From: Bacteroidia bacterium
GTDB taxonomy: Bacteria; Bacteroidota; Bacteroidia; B-17B0; Aurantibacillaceae
Direction: 5' to 3'
DNA: 8,406 nucleotides
Assembly (NCBI GenBank): GCA_014379485.1
Contig: JACMLS010000656.1
Span: forward strand, 1-8,406
Positions 1 to 5,655 of the stretch are shown in pieces (the stretch's first letter is position 1; each line of letters starts with the position of its first letter). The position numbers and the translations under genes were made by a program. The notes under the pieces are model-generated. The model saw only the letters and a list, made by a program, of their open reading frames with translations. It was not told the DNA's origin and searched no databases.

Positions 1-128
1 AACAGAAAGACCATTCCCAGGAAGAGTACCAATCCGAGTATTATGCAAATAACCAGAATTACTCTTAATACAGGGCTAGGCTGATCTGACTCTGGTTCAT
101 CGTATGTGTCGTTTTCCTCAAAATGCAT
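1..128 (-). CDS. N-terminus of a single-pass or multi-pass membrane protein (partial, runs off left edge)
   Basis: Reading leftward from an ATG at 128-126, the frame stays open to the window edge (42 codons). The first 20 residues are acidic and hydrophilic (starting MHFEENDTYDEPESDQ), followed by an uninterrupted hydrophobic stretch from about residue 21 to 42 (VLRVILVICIILGL...), which looks like a membrane helix or signal anchor. The ATG directly abuts the TAA stop of the upstream gene (129-131), giving a TAAATG junction, so the two genes are almost certainly co-transcribed and translation is probably coupled. No family can be assigned from this fragment. It does not obviously resemble the two paralogous membrane proteins upstream. 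The gene call rests on the open frame, the tight junction and the acidic-tail-plus-helix layout. Confidence 0.6.
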   Translation of the reverse strand, partial: MHFEENDTYDEPESDQPSPVLRVILVICIILGLVLFLGMVFL

Positions 129-671
129 TTACATGAATATTGGACGAGGGTTCAGGAAAAAAAGGATCAGGACAATAGTTAAAGTTATACATACAGTTAA
201 GATTTTTGGAAGTATGGAAATTTGTTTGCCTGTTGATGAACAAAAAAGGTAAATGCTGATGGGAATAAACTGGAGCGTGAGCACAAAATTAAAAAAGTTG
301 GAAGAAAAAAACCAAATACCTATTGCGCCGGGAATTACGGGATTGAAAATAAGTGGAATAATATCAATAAGTGCAAAAAAGATCTGAAAATAAATTCCAA
401 AACTTCCGGCAATTAATAAGAACCAGGAAATTTTTGGTTTTTTAAATGCAAGAATTCCACCACTGATCAAAAGCAACATGATCAGCAATCCGTACCATGC
501 AAGTGTTTTATAATAAATTAAATAAATGGAATATCCGTATCCGGTTCCCTGTTGCTCAAATGCGTTCCACACTTCATTAAAGAGCAATCTGAATCCTGCA
601 AAGATGCTGTAGATGGCAACTACGTAATAGAGCCCGCCGGGTTTTATTTTATTTTCTGTGGCTATTTGCAA
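129..671 (-). CDS. Five-helix integral membrane protein, paralogue of the 178-residue protein at 858-1394
   Basis: A 180-residue, very hydrophobic protein with about five predicted membrane helices (roughly residues 14-31, 58-76, 82-109, 125-144 and 157-173). I do not recognise a named family. Residues 70-83 (SGGILAFKKPKISW) match residues 66-79 of the neighbouring protein (SGGIIAFRKPKVSW), and helix spacing and total length also agree, so the two arose by duplication. There is no in-frame ATG before the second helix. The start is taken as TTG at 671-669, because residues 9 onward (IKPGGLYYVV) then line up with residues 6 onward of the paralogue (LKPKKFFYIL). The stop directly abuts the next gene's ATG. 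Function unknown; the basic KKPK loop between helices 2 and 3 is the only conserved polar patch visible. Confidence 0.75.
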   Translation of the reverse strand: MQIATENKIKPGGLYYVVAIYSIFAGFRLLFNEVWNAFEQQGTGYGYSIYLIYYKTLAWYGLLIMLLLISGGILAFKKPKISWFLLIAGSFGIYFQIFFALIDIIPLIFNPVIPGAIGIWFFSSNFFNFVLTLQFIPISIYLFCSSTGKQISILPKILTVCITLTIVLILFFLNPRPIFM

Positions 672-676
672 GGAAA

Positions 677-705
677 TAAATTTAAGTAATTAAAATTTAA
701 CGCAA
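677..705 (-). promoter_or_regulatory. Possible Bacteroidota-type promoter for the 180-residue membrane protein
   Basis: On the minus strand, TTG (705-703) is followed after 18 bases by TAAATTTA (684-677), a one-mismatch match to the Bacteroidota -7 element TAnnTTTG. The element ends only five bases before the proposed TTG start codon, so the transcript would be leaderless or nearly so. The region is AT-rich and such matches arise by chance, so this is weak evidence. Confidence 0.25.
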
Positions 706-731
706 TTAATTAACGATTGTGCTTTTCCGGG

Positions 732-767
732 TTCGGGTGGACAACACCCTCACGAAGAGGGTTTTTT
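732..767. repeat. Dispersed repeat with GGTGGACAACACC core, copy 1
   Basis: The core around 736-748 reads GGTGGACAACACC and recurs at 1583-1595, with matching flanks (TTCGG before, TCAC after). Here GGGTG (735-739) and CACCC (745-749) can pair around a GACAA loop. An alternative stem ACCCTC/GAGGGT (746-751 and 757-762) is followed by a T run to 767, which resembles a rho-independent terminator on the plus strand, but no plus-strand gene lies upstream for it to serve. Confidence 0.6.
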
Positions 768-783
768 GAACTTTTTTTTTCAT

Positions 784-850
784 CCCGATAATTTATCGGG
801 ACAACGCTCGCAACGTTTAAACTACAAACGAACAACGACAAACGAACGAT
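784..850. repeat. Composite repeat cassette, copy 1: hairpin plus ACGTTTAAACT plus A/C-rich tail
   Basis: A perfect 7-bp hairpin (CCCGATA 784-790, TATCGGG 794-800) is followed by ACAACG, then CGC, then ACGTTTAAACTACAAAC (813-829) and a tail of AACGAAC/AACGAC words up to about 850. A T-rich run ending TCAT precedes the hairpin. The same order of parts occurs at about 1475-1560 with a different but still self-complementary stem. It lies between two minus-strand genes and contains no convincing coding frame. Confidence 0.65.
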
Positions 851-857
851 TAACAAA

Positions 858-1394
858 TCAACCTCCCCAGGAGTTTTCTGGTTTTGCAAGAAAAAGTATA
901 ATGAATAAAAGCAACAGCAATGAAATGTGCAGGATTTTTTCATACATTTTAATTGTACGCCCTGCCCGCGAAAAGAAAATAAAAAACATCATCACAAAAA
1001 AGAGGACGCTAACAAGCATGTCGATATAGACTATCTCAAACTTCAAGCTTTGTCCCGGAAGTGGGAATAGCCAGTACGCTAAAAATGCGTTTTTAATGCT
1101 GTCGATGAAGTTGAAGAGAGAAAAAGAAATGCCCATGGCGCCTGTGATTAAAAAATACCATGAAACTTTGGGTTTACGAAACGCAATAATTCCACCGCTA
1201 AGCGCAGTTAATTGAAACAAAATGCTAAGCCAACCTGTAACTGCCCAATATATGGTTCGTGGGAAATAAGGATAGTCAAAAGATAAATATTGTGCTGTGG
1301 AAAAAGTCCGGACAATCAGCCACAAGGCGCCAATACAAGAAATTGCCGCAAGTATATAGAAAAACTTTTTTGGCTTAAGTGGATCAGGATTCAT
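858..1394 (-). CDS. Five-helix integral membrane protein, paralogue of the 180-residue protein at 129-671
   Basis: A 178-residue hydrophobic protein with about five predicted helices (roughly residues 10-27, 52-71, 78-100, 121-141 and 153-170). The motif SGGIIAFRKPKVSW (66-79) is shared with the downstream protein, as is the overall helix layout; the loops between helices 3 and 4 and the C-termini diverge. The ATG at 1394-1392 is chosen over an upstream in-frame TTG at 1451, because it gives a length and N-terminus (MNPDPLKPKKFFYI) matching the paralogue, while the extra 19 residues have no counterpart. The gap to the next gene is about 190 bases and filled with repeats, so the pair may not be one transcript. 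No known family is recognised and no catalytic motif is visible. Confidence 0.8.
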   Translation of the reverse strand: MNPDPLKPKKFFYILAAISCIGALWLIVRTFSTAQYLSFDYPYFPRTIYWAVTGWLSILFQLTALSGGIIAFRKPKVSWYFLITGAMGISFSLFNFIDSIKNAFLAYWLFPLPGQSLKFEIVYIDMLVSVLFFVMMFFIFFSRAGRTIKMYEKILHISLLLLLFIILFLAKPENSWGG

Positions 1395-1418
1395 TTTCAG
1401 GTTAACAAACTGTTTAAA

Positions 1419-1451
1419 CAAAGATGTGGAAATTATTTTTTTTGTTTTCAA
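1419..1451 (-). promoter_or_regulatory. Possible promoter for the 178-residue membrane protein
   Basis: On the minus strand, TTG (1451-1449) and CATCTTTG (1426-1419; one mismatch to TAnnTTTG) are separated by 22 bases, and the element ends about 24 bases before the ATG at 1394. Spacing and position suit a Bacteroidota housekeeping promoter, but the match is imperfect. Confidence 0.3.
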
Positions 1452-1486
1452 ATTAGTCGAAAAAAGGGCACTTGCTTTTATTTCAC

Positions 1487-1560
1487 GTCTCGTCAGAAAA
1501 GACGAGACAACGACCGCTACGTTTAAACTTTAACACGGTAAAAACGAACAATTATTAACG
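1487..1560. repeat. Composite repeat cassette, copy 2: hairpin plus ACGTTTAAACT plus A/C-rich tail
   Basis: A perfect 8-bp hairpin (GTCTCGTC 1487-1494, loop AGAAAA, GACGAGAC 1501-1508) is followed by AACGACCGC and TACGTTTAAACTTTAAC, then AACGAAC-type words. The order of parts matches the cassette at 784-850, including a T-rich run ending TCA before the hairpin. The stem sequence is entirely different from copy 1 yet fully complementary, which suggests that the fold rather than the primary sequence is kept. Confidence 0.65.
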
Positions 1561-1565
1561 AAATT

Positions 1566-1612
1566 TGTTACCCGCTGTTCGGGGTGGACAACACCCCTCA
1601 CAATGGGTAACA
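1566..1612. repeat. Nested inverted repeat with GGTGGACAACACC core, copy 2
   Basis: An outer perfect 8-bp pair TGTTACCC (1566-1573) / GGGTAACA (1605-1612) encloses an inner 6-bp stem GGGGTG (1581-1586) / CACCCC (1592-1597) with a GACAA loop. The inner part matches the copy at 732-753. The outer stem is not present in copy 1. The element is palindromic enough to form a cruciform or an RNA hairpin, but has no T run that would make it a typical terminator. Confidence 0.65.
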
Positions 1613-1660
1613 TAAGAACGACAAACGAACAACGACTAACGACTACAGGAAAAACGAATA
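1613..1660. repeat. A/C-rich dispersed repeat tail (AACGAC/AACGAAC words)
   Basis: This stretch is built from short related words (AACGACAAACGAAC, AACGACTAACGACTAC, AAAACGAATAAC) with almost no T on this strand. Similar words follow the cassette at 816-850 and recur inside pbpC at about 3268-3365. It is not a regular tandem array and has no fixed spacer length. Confidence 0.55.
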
Positions 1661-1702
1661 ACATTTAATCAAATTTAAGCAACATTTCCCTTAAGGGAGC
1701 TT

Positions 1703-1744
1703 GCACTTAATAAAACCCTTCCAGCACTTAATAATCCTTTCCGA
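1703..1744. repeat. Two direct repeats of GCACTTAATAA upstream of pbpC
   Basis: GCACTTAATAA occurs at 1703-1713 and again at 1724-1734, one unit every 21 bases, each followed by a related pyrimidine-rich end (AACCCTTCCA, TCCTTTCCGA). The palindrome CCCTTAAGGG sits just upstream at 1688-1697. A repeat phased at two helical turns, 30 to 70 bases before a start codon, could be a regulator site, or simply a small duplication. Confidence 0.4.
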
Positions 1745-1773
1745 CCTTTACTCTCAACCTATGTAATGCCCCA

Positions 1774-4278
1774 ATGATCGGTCTTCTCAAATCCCTTAAC
1801 AGACGTTCGCGTCTCTTTTTCAGGCTCGGATTTAAAATTTTTGTGCTGTGGTATGCATATTGCCTGCCTGCAAAATTATTCAACGATCCTACTTCAACAG
1901 TTTTGTTGGATAAAGATGATAATTTACTTTGCGCCAAGATTGCCGACGACGGGCAGTGGCGTTTTCCGGCAAGTAAAAAAGTTCCTGAAAAATTTAAAAT
2001 CTGTTTACTGCAATTTGAAGACAGGAATTTTGAAGAGCATTTAGGTGTGAGTTTAAAAGGAATTGGCCGCGCTATGAAGCAAAATGTTTCTCACGGAAAA
2101 ATTATAAGCGGAGGAAGTACGATTACGATGCAACTCTCGCGCATCATGAGAAAAAATCCGCCAAGAAAATTTGGTGAGAAAATAGTTGAAATGGTTTTAG
2201 CGACAAGAATAGAAATTTCTTATAGTAAAACAGAAATTCTTTCTATGTATGCTTCTAATGCGCCTTTTGGAAGTAATGTTGTTGGTTTGGACGCAGCTTC
2301 CTGGAGATATTTTGGTAGGCCTGCAGATAAATTAAGCTGGGCAGAAAGTGCAACCCTTGCTGTTTTACCAAATGCACCTGGTTTAATACATCCCGGAAAA
2401 AACCGGAAACGTTTACTTGAAAAAAGAAATCGTTTACTTACCCGTTTACACGAGATAGATATTTTAGACAATGATAGTTATCAGTTGGCATTGGAAGAAC
2501 CGCTTCCGGAAAAACCACTTGCGCTTTCGCAAGCTGCACCGCATTTGCTGGATCGTGCAATTGCAGAAGGACACAAAGGACAGATTATTAAAACAACTCT
2601 TTCATTAAATTTTCAGAAACAAATTACAACCATTCTTGCGCAGCACCACGAACATTTAAGGGAGAACCAGGTTTTTAACGGAGCCATACTTGTGCTATCG
2701 GTTAAAACCGGTAAAGTTTTGGCGTATGTTGGAAATACAAAAAGCGATGATCCTGAAAACGGTTGCGCAGTTGATATTATTCCATCATCGAGAAGTACAG
2801 GAAGCACATTAAAACCTTTATTGTATGCAAAAATGATTGACGAAGGAAAATTAATGCCAAAACAATTAATTCCTGACATTCCAACGCAAATAGGTGGTTA
2901 CACTCCCAAGAATTTTTCGCCCAATTACGATGGCGCTGTTCCTGCCAATCGTGCCTTGTCTCGCTCATTGAATATTCCCGCAGTGCGTTTGCTCAATGAA
3001 TACGGCGTTGAAAAATTTCGTAAAGACTTAAACAGGGTTGGTTTTACCACAATGAAAAAACATGCAGACTATTACGGCCTTTCTTTAATTTTAGGAGGAG
3101 CTGAAGCAAACATGTGGGACATGTGCAACGTATATGCAGGAATGGGAAGAATTTTAAATAATGATCAGAGAAATAACGGAGACATTTTTTCAAAGTCAAC
3201 TTACATAAATGAGATCAACTACAAAAAAATCCAAACCAAAACCGTAAATCATAAACTATCAAACACAAAAACCAATAACGAAACAACTAACGAACAAAAC
3301 AACCAACCAACTTTAAACTACAAACCAAAAACTAATAACGAACAACTAACAACAGATAACTACAGCAGCAACGAAATAATCTCACGAGGCGCAGTATGGC
3401 ATACATTTGAAGCAATGGTAGAAGTAAACAGGCCCGATGAAGAAGGAAACTGGAGAGCATTTGACGCGGCACAAAAAATTGCCTGGAAGACCGGAACAAG
3501 TTTTGGTTTTCGCGATGCATGGGCGGTTGGTGTTACGCCTGATTATGTTGTGGGCGTTTGGGTTGGAAATGCAGACGGAGAAGGTCGTCCGGGTTTAACC
3601 GGAATTAAATCTGCAGCGCCTGTGTTGTTCGATGTTTTTTCTGCGCTTCCAAAATCCAATTGGTTTAAAATGCCTGAGAACGATATGGAAAAAATGGTGG
3701 TTTGCAGAATGAGCGGACACCGCGCAACAGAAAATTGTACAACTGTTGACACAGTGATGCTTGCAAAATCATGTTTAAATACCACGGGTTGTCCATATCA
3801 CCAGATCGTTCACCTCGATAAAAAAATGAAGTTCCGTGTTACGGGAGATTGTGAAGACATGGTTAATATGCGTCACGAAAAATGGTTTGTACTGCCAGCG
3901 GTGATAGAAAAATTTTATAAATACAATAATCCTGAATACAAAGTGTTGCCCGATTACCGTTGCGATTGCCAACAAAATGAGAATAAAGACAAATCGCTAG
4001 CAATTATTTATCCGAAAAAGAATTCTAAAATATATTTACCCCTTACCTTTGACGGAAGTACCGGCAAAACGGTTTTTGAAGCAACGCACCGAATTTCTTC
4101 ATCGCGTTTGTTCTGGCATTTGGATGATGTTTTTATTGGCGAAACAAAAGACATACATCAAATGGAAATGAATCCACCGGTTGGCAAACATAAATTGTAT
4201 ATTACAGACGAAAAGGGCAGGGCAGCAGGAGTAAATTTTGAAGTGCTGGGCAAAGATGAAGATGTTGCAGGGAATTAA
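1774..4278 (+). CDS. pbpC: Penicillin-binding protein 1C: bifunctional peptidoglycan glycosyltransferase/transpeptidase
   Basis: An 834-residue class A penicillin-binding protein that polymerises lipid II into glycan strands and cross-links them on the outer face of the inner membrane. A signal anchor lies near residues 16-32. The GT51 domain (about 60-225) carries FEDRNFEEHLG (catalytic Glu82), GGSTITMQ (113-120), Glu139 in KIVEMVLATRIE, and YSKTEI (150-155). The transpeptidase domain (about 300-630) carries STLK (catalytic Ser344, Lys347), SLN (398-400) and KTGTS (572-576). A Cys-containing stretch (C644, C655, C667, C673, C693, C730, C732) and a C-terminal BiPBP_C-type domain (about 740-828) are the hallmark of PbpC. 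It is longer than the roughly 770 residues of the E. coli enzyme, largely because of a low-complexity insert at about 488-533. The alpha-2-macroglobulin gene that often accompanies pbpC is absent here. Confidence 0.96.
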   Translation: MIGLLKSLNRRSRLFFRLGFKIFVLWYAYCLPAKLFNDPTSTVLLDKDDNLLCAKIADDGQWRFPASKKVPEKFKICLLQFEDRNFEEHLGVSLKGIGRAMKQNVSHGKIISGGSTITMQLSRIMRKNPPRKFGEKIVEMVLATRIEISYSKTEILSMYASNAPFGSNVVGLDAASWRYFGRPADKLSWAESATLAVLPNAPGLIHPGKNRKRLLEKRNRLLTRLHEIDILDNDSYQLALEEPLPEKPLALSQAAPHLLDRAIAEGHKGQIIKTTLSLNFQKQITTILAQHHEHLRENQVFNGAILVLSVKTGKVLAYVGNTKSDDPENGCAVDIIPSSRSTGSTLKPLLYAKMIDEGKLMPKQLIPDIPTQIGGYTPKNFSPNYDGAVPANRALSRSLNIPAVRLLNEYGVEKFRKDLNRVGFTTMKKHADYYGLSLILGGAEANMWDMCNVYAGMGRILNNDQRNNGDIFSKSTYINEINYKKIQTKTVNHKLSNTKTNNETTNEQNNQPTLNYKPKTNNEQLTTDNYSSNEIISRGAVWHTFEAMVEVNRPDEEGNWRAFDAAQKIAWKTGTSFGFRDAWAVGVTPDYVVGVWVGNADGEGRPGLTGIKSAAPVLFDVFSALPKSNWFKMPENDMEKMVVCRMSGHRATENCTTVDTVMLAKSCLNTTGCPYHQIVHLDKKMKFRVTGDCEDMVNMRHEKWFVLPAVIEKFYKYNNPEYKVLPDYRCDCQQNENKDKSLAIIYPKKNSKIYLPLTFDGSTGKTVFEATHRISSSRLFWHLDDVFIGETKDIHQMEMNPPVGKHKLYITDEKGRAAGVNFEVLGKDEDVAGN
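3231..3372 (+). repeat. A/C-rich repeat-like insert read in frame within pbpC
   Basis: Within pbpC this segment is almost devoid of G on the coding strand and is made of AAC-rich words (AATAACGAAACAACTAACG, AACGAACAACTAAC, TTTAAACTACAAAC). The last is an exact 14-base match between 3312-3325 and 816-829 in the non-coding cassette. It encodes an Asn/Thr/Lys/Gln-rich stretch (about residues 487-533) lying between the SxN motif and the KTG motif, in a loop known to vary between PbpC proteins. The frame is intact, so the insert is compatible with a working enzyme. An alternative is an independently evolved low-complexity loop. Confidence 0.6.
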
Positions 4279-4282
4279 AAAT

Positions 4283-4315
4283 TCCGCGAGTCAATAAGTC
4301 CGGAGTCCGCGAGTC
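4283..4315. repeat. Direct repeat TCCGCGAGTC between pbpC and the lipoprotein gene
   Basis: TCCGCGAGTC occurs twice (4283-4292 and 4306-4315), with a partial third unit (AGTCCGGAGTCCG) between. It starts five bases after the pbpC stop codon. It is more GC-rich than its surroundings and looks like one more short intergenic repeat. No stem followed by a T run is seen, so it is not called as a terminator. Confidence 0.5.
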
Positions 4316-4369
4316 TGATTATTTTATTTAAAGTTTAATTGTGAAAAGCATTTTTAGAAATAGTTCAAT

Positions 4370-4415
4370 CCTCTGTGTCGCTCTGTGCTGCCGCTCTGCG
4401 AACTCTGCGTTTAAA
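4370..4415. repeat. CTCTGTG/CTCTGCG dispersed repeat abutting the lipoprotein start codon
   Basis: Four heptamers occur at 4371 and 4381 (CTCTGTG) and at 4394 and 4403 (CTCTGCG), spaced 10, 13 and 9 bases, ending in TTTAAA directly before the ATG at 4416. Read on the other strand it is the familiar CGCAGAG/CACAGAG type of interspersed bacterial repeat. It supplies the whole immediate leader of the lipoprotein gene and can be misread as coding, because a GTG at 4341 is in frame through it. Confidence 0.65.
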
Positions 4416-5630
4416 ATGCGTTTTATACATTTTGGTTTCATTATTTTGTTTTTCATTTCATGCGGAACAGAAAAGTCTGCGAAAGAGGAAACGCGGCTTG
4501 AGCAAAAAAAAGATTCAGTCTTTATTACGAAAGAAAGTTCTACGGTAATACCAACCTTAAAGACTGAGCCGGACAAACATCATATGTGTATATTTTTTTG
4601 CCTGCCTTCTGGTTCAGAAAAAAAACTGGAGAGGATAAGAAAGAAAATGAGCGCAATGGACCTCAGTGTTTCGAAAGTAAAACACTATGAGGAAAATGGT
4701 GAAGGTGAACTTTATTTTTATGCGGAAACCAGGTCAGAATTGGATAGCCTTCAGATAGAAAAAATAAAAATTGCAGCCGAAAATAATTTTGGTGACCGGG
4801 AGTACAAAGGATATAAGGCGGTTTTTTATGCAGAAGACCTGAATTTTCCTGATGGAAAAGCTTCTTTACAAAAAACAATTGAACATCCTGTAATTCACAG
4901 ACATTATGGAAGCGGTCAAGACTATCAGGAAAAAATAAATCCGGATTTTAAAGATACAACGCCTTCTTTTTTTACAACGGATAACTCAGGAAACCTTTTC
5001 TTTTTTCTGGCAAAAGTAAACGGTGGAGGATCTTTAAGCGTGGCTGATGAGGACAATTCATTTTTTGAGTTTTTGCGTGAACGAAATAAAACGAATAGTG
5101 TAATTTTTAAAAAACAAATTGCGGTGCAGGATGATATAGGAAACCCCGCTCCTTTCATAATTTATAATTTAAAAAATGTTTACTCATATATTTTTGTAGA
5201 TGGAAAAATGAAAAGAGAAAAAATTACTGAATGGAATAAGAACGTGGACGGAGACGCTGCCAGGTGGTACCCTCCCGGATTTTATGTTGACACCGTTGGA
5301 ATTGCACAGGAGTATTTTGATAGTGAAAAGCATGAGTCTCTCTTAAACTACATTGGCTTTCCGGGCGTTTCTGCTTTGGAAGAAAAAAGTTTTGAAGTTT
5401 TTAAAGGTAAAAAGAACTTAAGGCAGCGATCCATTTCACTGAAAGATAATTCGGGTAAAAAGCACCGCGGATTTTATATTGATTTTAATAACGATAAAAT
5501 TCCCGATCTGTTTTGGTACGTAGAAAAGTTTAAAACGATGGGAGTTTTTGAGTGCATTGCAAGAATTTATGTTAACGTAAACGGAAAATGGGAGTTAAGA
5601 AATTACGATTCGGTTTCTTTTTGGGGATAG
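4416..5630 (+). CDS. Lipoprotein of unknown function with a C-terminal DxNxD calcium-type motif
   Basis: A 404-residue protein beginning with a lipoprotein signal peptide: MRFIHFGF, a hydrophobic core, and lipobox FISC with the lipidated cysteine at residue 16. A charged, flexible segment (about 18-52) would tether it to the membrane, so it should face the periplasm or cell surface. The remainder is a mixed-composition globular region I do not recognise. Residues 356-365 (DFNNDKIPDL) match the DxNxDxxxD pattern of calcium-binding FG-GAP or dockerin-like loops, followed by FWYVE. The ATG at 4416 is preferred to an in-frame GTG at 4341, because it places the signal peptide at the N-terminus and the extra 25 codons are the CTCTG repeat. 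It starts 137 bases after pbpC on the same strand, so co-transcription is possible but the functions need not be linked. Confidence 0.85.
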   Translation: MRFIHFGFIILFFISCGTEKSAKEETRLEQKKDSVFITKESSTVIPTLKTEPDKHHMCIFFCLPSGSEKKLERIRKKMSAMDLSVSKVKHYEENGEGELYFYAETRSELDSLQIEKIKIAAENNFGDREYKGYKAVFYAEDLNFPDGKASLQKTIEHPVIHRHYGSGQDYQEKINPDFKDTTPSFFTTDNSGNLFFFLAKVNGGGSLSVADEDNSFFEFLRERNKTNSVIFKKQIAVQDDIGNPAPFIIYNLKNVYSYIFVDGKMKREKITEWNKNVDGDAARWYPPGFYVDTVGIAQEYFDSEKHESLLNYIGFPGVSALEEKSFEVFKGKKNLRQRSISLKDNSGKKHRGFYIDFNNDKIPDLFWYVEKFKTMGVFECIARIYVNVNGKWELRNYDSVSFWG

Positions 5631-5655
5631 CGCTCTGAGCGTCCCGCGAAGAGTA

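Larger units (their letters stand above)
1395..1773. other. Gene-free, repeat-rich region between divergent genes
   Basis: These 379 bases separate the divergently oriented 178-residue membrane protein and pbpC, so both promoters should lie here. No convincing gene is seen on either strand. The stretch holds, in order: a possible minus-strand promoter (1419-1451), a second copy of the hairpin/GTTTAAAC cassette (1487-1560), a nested inverted repeat with the GGTGGACAACACC core (1566-1612), an A/C-rich tail (1613-1660), the palindrome CCCTTAAGGG (1688-1697), and two direct repeats of GCACTTAATAA (1703-1713 and 1724-1734) shortly before the pbpC start. No clear plus-strand TAnnTTTG element could be picked for pbpC. 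Confidence 0.8.

Noticed and set aside
746..767. A stem followed by a T run that looks like a plus-strand terminator
   Set aside because: No plus-strand gene lies upstream, and the same segment is part of the GGTGGACAACACC repeat; on the minus strand, where genes do end, no T run follows the stem.
710..1029. Short open frames on both strands across the repeat region, including one at 766-1029 on the plus strand
   Set aside because: They consist of repeat sequence or lie antisense to the 178-residue membrane protein, and their translations are low-complexity without any recognisable feature.
1395..1451. An upstream TTG start at 1451 for the 178-residue membrane protein
   Set aside because: The ATG at 1394 matches the paralogue in length and N-terminal sequence; the extra 19 residues have no counterpart and overlap a possible promoter.
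1613..1660. A/C-rich repeated words considered as a CRISPR array
   Set aside because: The words are short, irregular and without unique spacers of constant length, and no cas gene is present.
2220..3975. Several open frames of 60-90 codons on the minus strand antisense to pbpC
   Set aside because: They lie wholly inside a well-recognised gene, have no domain-like or signal features, and are explained by the codon usage of pbpC on the other strand.
4341..4415. An in-frame GTG at 4341 that would extend the lipoprotein by 25 residues
   Set aside because: The extra codons are the CTCTGTG/CTCTGCG interspersed repeat, and the lipoprotein signal peptide begins exactly at the ATG at 4416.
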